Shown here: positions 1 to 5,066 of the stretch, piece by piece
Layout: each line of letters begins with the position of its first letter
Numbering within the stretch: the stretch's first letter is position 1
DNA from: CALFXN01 sp937957815
GTDB taxonomy: Bacteria; Synergistota; Synergistia; Synergistales; Aminobacteriaceae
Reading direction: 5' to 3'
NCBI GenBank assembly: GCA_036788195.1
Contig: DAIQNX010000062.1
Span: 1 to 10,715 of the forward strand
Length of the DNA: 10,715 nucleotides
Translations under genes and position numbers: made by a program
Notes under the pieces: generated by a model
Seen by the model: only the letters and a program-made list of their open reading frames with translations
Told to the model about the DNA's origin: nothing
Databases searched by the model: none

Positions 1-53
1 TCACGCCTCCTCAGTACCTCCTCGCATAACTCCTCTATCTTCCTCTCCGTCAT
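1..53 (-). CDS. N-terminus of an unidentified protein, cut by the left edge
   Basis: The first 17 codons of a gene are visible and read MTERKIEELCEEVLRRR. Its ATG (53-51) overlaps the TGA of the epimerase gene (52-50) in an ATGA arrangement, which suggests translational coupling and a shared transcript. A purine-rich AGAGGGG lies about ten bases upstream as a possible ribosome binding site. The charged, probably helical start resembles the beginning of acyl-CoA carboxyltransferase subunits, which often neighbour methylmalonyl-CoA epimerase, but 17 residues cannot identify a family. The codons are odd for this window: ATA, TTA, GTA and three AGG occur within 17 codons, while the neighbours prefer ATC, CTC, GTC and CGC. 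A recently acquired gene is therefore also possible. Existence as a gene is likely; the product is unknown. Confidence 0.5.
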   Translation of the reverse strand, partial: MTERKIEELCEEVLRRR

Positions 54-466
54 CGGTGCGATTCCCCTCTCTGGCTGATTTCGAGGAGGACTCCGCCGCT
101 CGACTTCGGATGGACGAACGCGATTCTGGCACCGCCGGCGCCGTAGCGGGGCGTTTCGTCGATGAGGCGGACCCCCTGTTCCTTGAGGGCCTTCAGGGTT
201 TCCTCGATGTTTTCGACGCGCAACGCGATGTGGTGCAATCCCTCGCCGCGTTTTTCGATGAATTTCGCGACCGGACTTTCGGGGTCCGTCGCCTCGAGAA
301 GTTCGACCTCCGTCTCCCCGATCGGGAGGAACGCCGTCTTCACCTTCTGTTCCTTCACCTCTTCGACGCCGGTACACCGGATACCCATCGCCTTCTCCCA
401 GAAGGCAAGCGCGTTTTCGATGGATCCGACCGCGATCCCTATATGATCCACTGCGGTATAGTTCAT
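50..466 (-). CDS. mce: Methylmalonyl-CoA epimerase (VOC superfamily)
   Basis: The predicted 138-residue cytoplasmic enzyme should interconvert (S)- and (R)-methylmalonyl-CoA, linking propionyl-CoA carboxylation or decarboxylation to the B12-dependent mutase and succinyl-CoA. The length is normal for the single-domain family. Two glyoxalase-type (VOC) halves are visible. The first opens with VDHIGIAV (His8) and carries VELLEA (Glu55). The second has LHHIALRV (His78/79) and ends with GGVLLEIS (Glu129). These match the expected metal ligands by position; the known Propionibacterium enzyme has Gln where Glu55 lies. The start at 466 is chosen because GGAG precedes it at good spacing and the protein begins exactly at the family's N-terminus; the open frame upstream has no family similarity. 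Its stop overlaps the start of the next gene leftward. No mutase or carboxylase is visible to confirm the pathway. Confidence 0.93.
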   Translation of the reverse strand: MNYTAVDHIGIAVGSIENALAFWEKAMGIRCTGVEEVKEQKVKTAFLPIGETEVELLEATDPESPVAKFIEKRGEGLHHIALRVENIEETLKALKEQGVRLIDETPRYGAGGARIAFVHPKSSGGVLLEISQRGESHR

Positions 467-512
467 TCCTTTCTCCTTCCCGCCCCTCGCATCGGGCATT
501 CTTTTCGTCTCC

Positions 513-535
513 GGCCGACATCCGGGATATCGGCC
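513..535. other. Hairpin in the epimerase leader
   Basis: An inverted repeat has arms GGCCGA (513-518) and TCGGCC (530-535). An A/C mismatch follows, then ATC/GAT inside, with a three-base loop. On the minus strand it falls just after the proposed start of the epimerase transcript, about 50 bases before the ATG. Read on the plus strand it is followed by TTTGTTT, like a weak terminator, but no plus-strand gene ends here. Function unknown. Confidence 0.35.
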
Positions 536-543
536 TTTGTTTG

Positions 544-572
544 ATGATACAAGATAACGTCGCTTCGGTCCA
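544..572 (-). promoter_or_regulatory. Possible sigma-70-type promoter for the epimerase gene
   Basis: On the minus strand, TGGACC (572-567, four of six matches to TTGACA) is followed after 17 bases by TATCAT (549-544, five of six matches to TATAAT). Transcription would begin near 537, giving a leader of about 70 bases. Found by eye; other placements are possible. Confidence 0.4.
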
Positions 573-614
573 TGAACGCAAAATCGGAATCCCGCGCCTC
601 GCGGAGTGAAAAAA

Positions 615-643
615 TAGAAAAATATCGATTCCTCATGTAGAAT
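615..643 (+). promoter_or_regulatory. Possible promoter for the zinc-ribbon/HTH gene
   Basis: TAGAAA (615-620, four of six) and TAGAAT (638-643, five of six) are separated by exactly 17 bases in a locally AT-rich stretch. A start near 650 would leave a leader of about 28 bases with the strong GGAGGT site. I saw no flagellar sigma-28-type promoter here. Confidence 0.4.
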
Positions 644-677
644 ACGAAACGATACGGTGGGATTGGAGGTATGGTGG

Positions 678-1055
678 ATGAAGCTCACGATGTGCAAGCT
701 TTGCGGGAAGGCGTTTCCGAGCAATGGCCCCACCACGTGCCCGCAGTGCATCGACGATCTGGATGTCCTGTACCGGCAGGTGCGGGAATTTCTCCGCGAG
801 AATCCGAAGAAGGCCCTGAACTCCGAGGAGATGGCCGAAGAACTCGGGATCGACATCCGGCGCGTCCAGGCGCTTGTGGAGATGGGGTATCTCGAGCGGA
901 ACGTCGTCGGTGACGCGGATAGCGAAAAGGACAGGAAGCAGGATCTCGTCAGGAAGCTTCAGGCGTCCCTGTCGAAATCGGCCGAAGCATCGAGGGAGTC
1001 GTCGAGCAGGATGTACGCGCAGGACAAATACGGCGACAAGGGGCGGGGAAAGTAG
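678..1055 (+). CDS. YvyF-like zinc-ribbon/helix-turn-helix protein (TIGR03826-type)
   Basis: The 125-residue soluble protein starts with a four-cysteine zinc ribbon (CKLC at 6-9, CPQC at 21-24). A helical segment ending in REFLRENP follows, then a MerR-like helix-turn-helix (about 45-75, containing SEEMAEELGIDIRRVQALVEMGYL), then a polar basic tail. This order matches the flagellar-operon protein YvyF of Bacillus and the TIGR03826 family, whose exact role is poorly defined; regulation of flagellar genes is a common assumption. The start at 678 is chosen because GGAGGT (665-670) sits seven bases upstream. A GTG at 657 would lie ahead of that site, and an ATG at 690 is a less well placed alternative. 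No flagellar gene lies within the window, so the gene is separated from its usual context. A strong hairpin follows its stop. Confidence 0.75.
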   Translation: MKLTMCKLCGKAFPSNGPTTCPQCIDDLDVLYRQVREFLRENPKKALNSEEMAEELGIDIRRVQALVEMGYLERNVVGDADSEKDRKQDLVRKLQASLSKSAEASRESSSRMYAQDKYGDKGRGK

Positions 1056-1056
1056 C

Positions 1057-1087
1057 ACCGGGGGTATCCGGCCCGGATGCCCCCGGT
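1057..1087. terminator. Strong hairpin between convergent genes, probable bidirectional terminator
   Basis: Arms ACCGGGGG (1057-1064) and CCCCCGGT (1080-1087), extended by a T-G pair and ATCCG/CGGAT, form a stem of about 14 pairs with a three-base loop. It starts one base after the zinc-ribbon gene's stop and lies four bases beyond the end of the facing stress-protein gene. There is no real T-run on either side, so termination may be inefficient or factor-assisted. Confidence 0.65.
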
Positions 1088-1091
1088 TCCG

Positions 1092-1550
1092 TTACAGGAC
1101 GTCGTATCCCGGGCGGTAGATCAGGACGGAACAGTGAGCGTACCGCGCCACGTTCGCGGCGGTGCTTCCGACGACGAGGCGTTCGATGTTGCTCTGTCCC
1201 CTGTAGCCGATCACGATGAGGTCGAAAGAGTGTTCCTTCGCGTATTCGATGATCGTATCGGCGGGGTTTCCCTGACGGACGACGAGTTCGTGTTTCGTTT
1301 CCCCAAGGGCCGGCATGTCCTCCAGCGCCTTTCGGTAGTAGTAGTCGAGCTTTTTCCGTGCGACTTCCTCGATTTCCTGGTTCAGCTCGGCGGGGAGCCA
1401 CTGTTCGTATCCGCGCCAGAGCGTCGGGTGCGGCGTTACGTGGATGAAGGTGACGTCATCTCTCAGCCGGAGCGCGAGAGAACATCCGTACGAGAAGACG
1501 GCTTCCGACATTTTGCTCATATCGATGGCGACAAGGATCTTTTTCGGCAT
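1092..1550 (-). CDS. Universal stress protein, UspA family, ATP-binding type
   Basis: A single 152-residue cytoplasmic Usp domain. The N-terminus MPKKILVAIDMSKMSE is the typical first strand with the conserved Asp10. Near the C-terminus the nucleotide-binding signature G-x2-G-x9-G-S is complete (Gly115, Gly118, Gly128, Ser129), followed by the last strand (CSVLIYRPG). This places it with the ATP-binding MJ0577-like members rather than the non-binding UspA of E. coli. Such proteins are often induced by starvation or stress; the precise role here cannot be read from the sequence. AGGGGGAA lies about eight bases upstream of the ATG. The gene is probably monocistronic: it converges with the zinc-ribbon gene across a hairpin and diverges from the prepilin peptidase gene. 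Confidence 0.93.
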   Translation of the reverse strand: MPKKILVAIDMSKMSEAVFSYGCSLALRLRDDVTFIHVTPHPTLWRGYEQWLPAELNQEIEEVARKKLDYYYRKALEDMPALGETKHELVVRQGNPADTIIEYAKEHSFDLIVIGYRGQSNIERLVVGSTAANVARYAHCSVLIYRPGYDVL

Positions 1551-1566
1551 GGAGCTTCCCCCTTTC

Positions 1567-1595
1567 TTGACTGTTTTACAAAACTATATCACAAT
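1567..1595 (+). promoter_or_regulatory. Probable sigma-70-type promoter for the prepilin peptidase gene
   Basis: TTGACT (1567-1572, five of six) and CACAAT (1590-1595, four of six) are spaced by 17 bases, placing the start near 1602 and leaving a 41-base leader. The spacer contains the small inverted repeat GTTTT-AC-AAAAC and overlaps the possible -10 box of the divergent stress-protein gene. Confidence 0.5.
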
Positions 1596-1611
1596 CCCCC
1601 TACGGGATCCA
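1583..1611 (-). promoter_or_regulatory. Weak candidate promoter for the stress-protein gene
   Basis: On the minus strand TATAGT (1588-1583) matches five of six -10 positions. The hexamer 17 bases upstream (TGGATC, 1611-1606) matches only three of six at -35. The position about 33 bases before the ATG is sensible, but an activator would probably be needed. Confidence 0.3.
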
Positions 1612-1642
1612 TCATCACGTTTCCTCACTACGGAGTGATCGC

Positions 1643-2413
1643 ATGATCTGGATTCTTTTCGCTCTTTTCGCCGCTCTTGGCGCCTGCCTCGCATCGTTCG
1701 TGAACGTCGCCGCTCACCGGTCGGTTACGGGAGAATGCTGGTGGGGACGGACACGATCGCGCTGCGACAGTTGCGGCGTCGTGCTGAACGGACTCGACCT
1801 CGTTCCGCTCCTTTCTTTTCTGCTCTCGAAAGGCAGGTGCCGCCACTGCGGCGCACCCATCGGATATCGCTACCCGCTCGTGGAGATCGTCGGGGCCGCG
1901 ATGGCCGGGGCACTCTATCTCCGGTGGGGGTTGTCACCCGCATTGCCGCTCGCGCTGCTCGTCGCGTTCGGATTCCTTTTGAACGCGCTCACGGATATCG
2001 AGAGCGGCTACGTATTCGACTTCTTCGCGGGAGCGATCGGCGTCGCCGGAATGCTGTTCCGTATACAGGGCGGGTGGAGCGCGCTTCTCGACGGCCTCTG
2101 GGGCGCGCTCCTCGGCGGCGGCATCATCCTGTGCATCATCATCGTGAGCCGAGGCGGCATGGGATGGGGGGACGCAACACTCGCTGCAGGCGCCGGAGCG
2201 GCTCTCGGCATGCATATGATCGGAGTCGTGCTCTACCTCGGGTTCATGATCGGAGGTCTCGTCGCCCTCGTCCTGCTCCTGTTCCGCCGCGTCTCGCGGA
2301 AGGATGCGATTCCACTCGTCCCGTTCCTCGCCGCAGGAGGATTCGCAGCCCTGCTCGCCGGCCCCCGGCTTCTCTCGCTGATCTCGCTTATTCCGGGATG
2401 GCCCTGGCGGTAA
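1643..2413 (+). CDS. pilD: Prepilin peptidase (type IV leader peptidase, PilD/GspO family)
   Basis: The 256-residue inner-membrane aspartic protease should cleave type IV prepilin or pseudopilin leaders, and may also methylate the new N-terminus. After a first membrane helix with the GACLASFVNVAAHR motif comes the cytoplasmic domain with two CxxC pairs (Cys41/44 and Cys66/69) and the GYRYPLVE stretch, as in bifunctional family members. About six further hydrophobic segments follow. The two catalytic aspartates are present: Asp118 in NALTDIESGYVFD, and Asp177 in GMGWGDATL. The usual lysine of the GDxKL motif is replaced (GDATL). GGAG (1632-1635) lies seven bases before the ATG. No pilus genes are adjacent, which is common for this enzyme. 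Its last 26 bases overlap the end of the convergent hydrolase gene. Confidence 0.92.
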   Translation: MIWILFALFAALGACLASFVNVAAHRSVTGECWWGRTRSRCDSCGVVLNGLDLVPLLSFLLSKGRCRHCGAPIGYRYPLVEIVGAAMAGALYLRWGLSPALPLALLVAFGFLLNALTDIESGYVFDFFAGAIGVAGMLFRIQGGWSALLDGLWGALLGGGIILCIIIVSRGGMGWGDATLAAGAGAALGMHMIGVVLYLGFMIGGLVALVLLLFRRVSRKDAIPLVPFLAAGGFAALLAGPRLLSLISLIPGWPWR

Positions 2414-3224
2414 ACGACGCCGCAAAATCCGTCATATCGCGCAACGGCTTGTCCGAGGGTTTCCCGTCGAGCATCCTGAAGGCGTGATCCGCACCGCTCA
2501 GGATCGTGAAAACCTTCCGGTTTTCGGGGAGCGGCACGAGATCGAAGATTCGCCGCACCGACGACTCGTCAAACGAAGCGTCACGGTCGCCGTAAAACGA
2601 AAGAAAGAATCCCGCGCGCAGGTTCCCCGCGGCGCGATGCAGCGTCTCGGCCGGAGGGACACTGTCGAGCACAGGAAGTGCGAGCTGCGCCTTCGCCTCG
2701 GCGCGGATCCGGTCGCCGGATCCCGAGGTGATGACGCCCGCGAACGCCGTGCTGACCGCCGGTACGCGCAACCCCGCCTCCCTGAGTATTGTTCCGTGTT
2801 CCGCTCCCGCGACGAGAACCGATATAATTCCTCCGAGCGAAAATCCCCAGAGAACGGTCGGTTTCGGCGGAAGTTCCGCGTCGATTCTCTCGAGCGCGGA
2901 ACAGATATCGGCAAGTTCCATCGCGAACGTCTTTCCGGCGAACGCCGCGAGCGCCCATCCGACACGGTCGTCTCCCGTATCCTCCCGGACGAACGCGTCC
3001 CGGTCGCGCCGCGAGCGGCTCGTCTCGACGATGCAGACGTCCATGTCTCTCTCGTTGCAGAGTCGGGCGAGATGTCCGTATTTGTTGTCGGGCTCGGGCG
3101 ACGCGCATCCGTGAACCCCGTGGAACAGTACCGTCCTGAAGACGGCCTCACGGGACGGCGCCGGAAGGTATCCCACTGGAACCCGTCCGTCCCCGAACAC
3201 GCCCATCGCCTCCATCATCGGCAC
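2388..3224 (-). CDS. Alpha/beta hydrolase, probable serine esterase or peptidase
   Basis: A 278-residue protein without signal peptide. The alpha/beta-hydrolase landmarks are in order: an HG oxyanion motif (FHGVHG, about 35-39), the nucleophile elbow GFSLGG (Ser129), an acid in FYGDRDASFDE (Asp213 or Asp215), and the catalytic His247 in GADHAF. The fold is well supported but the substrate is not; carboxylesterase and acyl-peptidase activities both fit. The GTG at 3224 is preferred because GGAGGGG lies six bases upstream. An ATG further upstream (3326) would sit beyond the proposed promoter and is unlikely. The gene diverges from the thiamine transport operon, sharing its promoter region, and converges on the prepilin peptidase gene with a 26-bp overlap. 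No link to thiamine can be read from the protein. Confidence 0.82.
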   Translation of the reverse strand: MPMMEAMGVFGDGRVPVGYLPAPSREAVFRTVLFHGVHGCASPEPDNKYGHLARLCNERDMDVCIVETSRSRRDRDAFVREDTGDDRVGWALAAFAGKTFAMELADICSALERIDAELPPKPTVLWGFSLGGIISVLVAGAEHGTILREAGLRVPAVSTAFAGVITSGSGDRIRAEAKAQLALPVLDSVPPAETLHRAAGNLRAGFFLSFYGDRDASFDESSVRRIFDLVPLPENRKVFTILSGADHAFRMLDGKPSDKPLRDMTDFAASFTARAIPE

Positions 3225-3267
3225 ACAGTACCCCTCCTCTTCGATCCGTTTGCACGGCATATACCGG

Positions 3268-3296
3268 ATTGTACCGAAAACGGGCGTATTTGACAA
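3268..3296 (-). promoter_or_regulatory. Probable sigma-70-type promoter for the alpha/beta hydrolase gene
   Basis: On the minus strand TTGTCA (3296-3291, five of six) and TACAAT (3273-3268, five of six) are separated by exactly 17 bases. The start would be near 3261, giving a leader of about 37 bases. Its -35 box overlaps that of the opposite thiamine operon promoter. Confidence 0.65.
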
Positions 3297-3318
3297 AACA
3301 GGCATCCCGTTGCACAAT
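3290..3318 (+). promoter_or_regulatory. Probable sigma-70-type promoter for the thiamine-precursor transport operon
   Basis: A perfect TTGACA (3290-3295) and CACAAT (3313-3318, four of six) have a 17-base spacer. Transcription would start near 3325, only a few bases before the riboswitch core, which is the expected arrangement. Confidence 0.7.
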
Positions 3319-3329
3319 ACACACATGCA

Positions 3330-3415
3330 CTGGGGGAGTCGGCATCTACCGGCTGAGAGGAGGCTTAGAGCCTCGACCCCTAGAACCTGATCCGGGTCAT
3401 GCCGGCGAAGGGAAG
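3330..3415 (+). promoter_or_regulatory. TPP riboswitch (THI element)
   Basis: The aptamer is recognisable from its conserved blocks in order. GGGG (P2 5' side, about 3332-3335) is followed by a P3 stem CGG/CCG (3340-3351) and CTGAGA (3353-3358). An optional P3a hairpin GAGGC-TTAGA-GCCTC (3360-3374) comes next, then GACCCC closing P2 (3375-3380). CCTGATC (3386-3392) leads into the P5 stem CCGG/CCGG around GTCATG, and GAAGGGAA (3407-3414) is the 3' end. CTGAGA and CCTGATC are the pyrimidine-binding and pyrophosphate-binding signatures of this class. The outer P1 helix looks very short. Binding of thiamine pyrophosphate should switch off the downstream transporter genes, through the terminator at 3480-3501. 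Confidence 0.96.
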
Positions 3416-3479
3416 GACCGACGATGATACGGGTACGCTTCCACTCCCGGCGGGTATTTCCTCTTCCATTCGGCAGAGG

Positions 3480-3501
3480 ACTCCCTTCCCGGGAGTTTTT
3501 T
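3480..3501 (+). terminator. Riboswitch-controlled intrinsic terminator overlapping the ribosome binding site
   Basis: ACTCCC (3480-3485) and GGGAGT (3491-3496) form a short stem with a five-base loop, followed directly by a T-run (3496-3501). The ATG of the ATPase gene begins one base later, at 3503. The 3' arm GGGAG is also the only Shine-Dalgarno sequence for that gene, seven bases from its ATG. GAAGGGA at the end of the aptamer (3407-3413) is complementary to TCCCTTC in the 5' arm and loop (3482-3488) and could act as antiterminator when TPP is absent. Confidence 0.8.
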
Positions 3502-3502
3502 C

Positions 3503-4267
3503 ATGCTTGAGGTTACCCGCCTTTCAAAAGAATACGATTCCGACTCGCCATCCGCACGAGTGTCCGTTCTCTCGGATTTTTGCCTTCGCGTGCCGACGGG
3601 GGCGTTTGCCGTTCTCGTCGGACCCTCCGGATGCGGCAAGACATCGTTTTTCGACATCCTCGTCGGGTCCGTCAGGGCCGACTCCGGGGAGATCTCATGG
3701 AAGGGGAGGCCCGTCCCGGACCTTCGGGGGCTGTGCGCCTACATGCAGCAGAAGGACCTCCTTCTTCCGTGGCTGACGCTTCTCGAGAACGCGCTGCTGC
3801 CCCGAAGCGTCGTCGGGCGCGTTTCGGCGGGCGATTTCAATGAGGCCCGCCGGCTTTTCGAACGTCTCGGGCTCGCCGGGTTCGAAAGCTTTCCGCCAGC
3901 GGCCGTATCCGGGGGAATGCGTCAGCGCTGCGCGCTCGCGCGGACGCTGATGATGTCCGGCGAGTGCGTCCTTCTCGACGAACCGCTTTCAGCGCTCGAC
4001 GCGATCACGCGGCGTTCGCTGCGGCGACTGCTGATGCTGCTCCAGTCCGAGTTCGGAAAGACGGTGCTCATGATCACGCACGATGTCGAGGAAGCCCTTC
4101 TTCTTGCGGACGATCTCTACATCCTCGGTACGCGGCCGATGAGGATCCGCGAACACATCCGCCTCGATTTCCCGAAGCCGAGGTCCGAGGCGTGCGCGGA
4201 ATTCGTCGCGCTGCGCGAACGAATCCTCGGGGCGCTCGAGCCGGGTGCCGCGACGGAGGCGCCGTGA
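3503..4267 (+). CDS. thiZ: ABC transporter ATPase for a thiamine precursor (ThiZ type)
   Basis: The 254-residue ATPase should power import of the thiamine pyrimidine precursor (HMP or formylaminopyrimidine). All ABC motifs are intact: Walker A GPSGCGKT (40-47), Q-loop Gln83 in MQQKD, signature VSGGM (135-139), Walker B CVLLDE (155-160) with D-loop SALD, and the switch His193 in ITHD. The phrase LLPWLTLLEN after the Q-loop is typical of the nitrate/sulfonate/taurine/ThiZ subgroup. The substrate is not readable from the ATPase; it is inferred from the TPP riboswitch and the binding protein two genes on. The ATG follows a GGGAG site that is part of the terminator stem. Its TGA overlaps the permease ATG by one base, so translation is coupled. 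Confidence 0.92.
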   Translation: MLEVTRLSKEYDSDSPSARVSVLSDFCLRVPTGAFAVLVGPSGCGKTSFFDILVGSVRADSGEISWKGRPVPDLRGLCAYMQQKDLLLPWLTLLENALLPRSVVGRVSAGDFNEARRLFERLGLAGFESFPPAAVSGGMRQRCALARTLMMSGECVLLDEPLSALDAITRRSLRRLLMLLQSEFGKTVLMITHDVEEALLLADDLYILGTRPMRIREHIRLDFPKPRSEACAEFVALRERILGALEPGAATEAP

Positions 4268-5004
4268 TGCGCCGCGTCCTTCCGCCGCTCCTTCTGGTCG
4301 CCGCGCTCTGCCTGTTCTGGGAAGGCACGGTCAGGGCGACGGGCGTTCCGTCGTATATCCTGCCACCTCCATCCCGCGTTCTCGGGACGGCCGTCGCGAA
4401 ATCCCCGCTGCTGCTCTCGCATTCGATCGTCACGGCCGGGGAGATTCTTCTCGGCATCGCGCTCGCGCTCGCACTGTCCCTGCCGCTCGCCGTCGCGATG
4501 TTCTTCTCGCCCTCCCTCGACCGGGGACTCGCGCCGTTCCTCGTCGCGTCGCAGGCCATACCGGTTTTCGCACTCGCCCCGCTTTTGATCGTGTGGTTCG
4601 GGTATGGCATCGGAAGCAAGGTCGTCATGGCCGCGATCGTGATCTTCTTTCCGATCACGGTGAGTCTCCTCCACGGCTTCCGGAGCTGCCCCGAGGAACT
4701 CCGGACGCTCTTTCGCCTCATGGGGGCATCTCCGCTGACCACATTGCGGCGTCTGTACTGGCCCTTCGCGCTTCCGTATTTTTTTTCGGGACTCAGGGTC
4801 GGGGTTTCCGTCGCGACGATCGGCGCGGTTATCGGAGAGTGGGTCGGATCCCAGAGGGGGCTGGGGTACCTGATGATCCAGGCGAACGCGAGGATGTCCG
4901 TCGATCTCGTTTTCGCGGCCATCCTCTGGCTTTCCGCGATGGGTCTCGCGCTCTGGGCCTTCGTCGGAAAACTCGAACGTTCCATCGTCACGTGGAAGTC
5001 GTAG
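4267..5004 (+). CDS. thiX: ABC transporter permease for a thiamine precursor (ThiX type)
   Basis: The 245-residue integral membrane protein has a first helix at about 4-22 and roughly five further helices, as in the BPD_transp_1 permeases of nitrate/taurine/thiamine-precursor systems. The early motif SYILPPPSRVLGTA is characteristic of this subgroup. The cytoplasmic coupling loop (EAA-like) reads LMGASPLTTLRRLYWPFALPY and should dock on the ATPase. It probably works as a homodimer, since only one permease gene is present. The start overlaps the ATPase stop (TGATG). A 62-base gap without a clear hairpin separates it from the binding-protein gene. Confidence 0.92.
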   Translation: MRRVLPPLLLVAALCLFWEGTVRATGVPSYILPPPSRVLGTAVAKSPLLLSHSIVTAGEILLGIALALALSLPLAVAMFFSPSLDRGLAPFLVASQAIPVFALAPLLIVWFGYGIGSKVVMAAIVIFFPITVSLLHGFRSCPEELRTLFRLMGASPLTTLRRLYWPFALPYFFSGLRVGVSVATIGAVIGEWVGSQRGLGYLMIQANARMSVDLVFAAILWLSAMGLALWAFVGKLERSIVTWKS

Positions 5005-5066
5005 GGAAACCGGCGCATCCGCACCGGAAGAAGCGGGTACGCCTCATTCAAGGGAGGGATACGTTT

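Noticed and set aside
513..540. Plus-strand terminator (hairpin plus TTTGTTT)
   Set aside because: No plus-strand gene ends upstream of it, and on the minus strand it falls in the epimerase leader, so it is listed only as a hairpin.
467..856. N-terminal extension of the epimerase across the intergenic region and the zinc-ribbon gene
   Set aside because: The family N-terminus starts exactly at the ATG at 466 with a ribosome binding site, and the extension is antisense to a recognised gene.
2484..3293. Long plus-strand open frame opposite the hydrolase gene
   Set aside because: It is rich in Arg, Asp and Glu as expected for an antisense shadow, has no recognisable motif, and lies opposite a gene with an intact catalytic triad.
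3225..3326. N-terminal extension of the hydrolase to an ATG at 3326
   Set aside because: The extension runs across both promoter boxes of the gene itself and has no ribosome binding site; the GTG at 3224 has a strong one.
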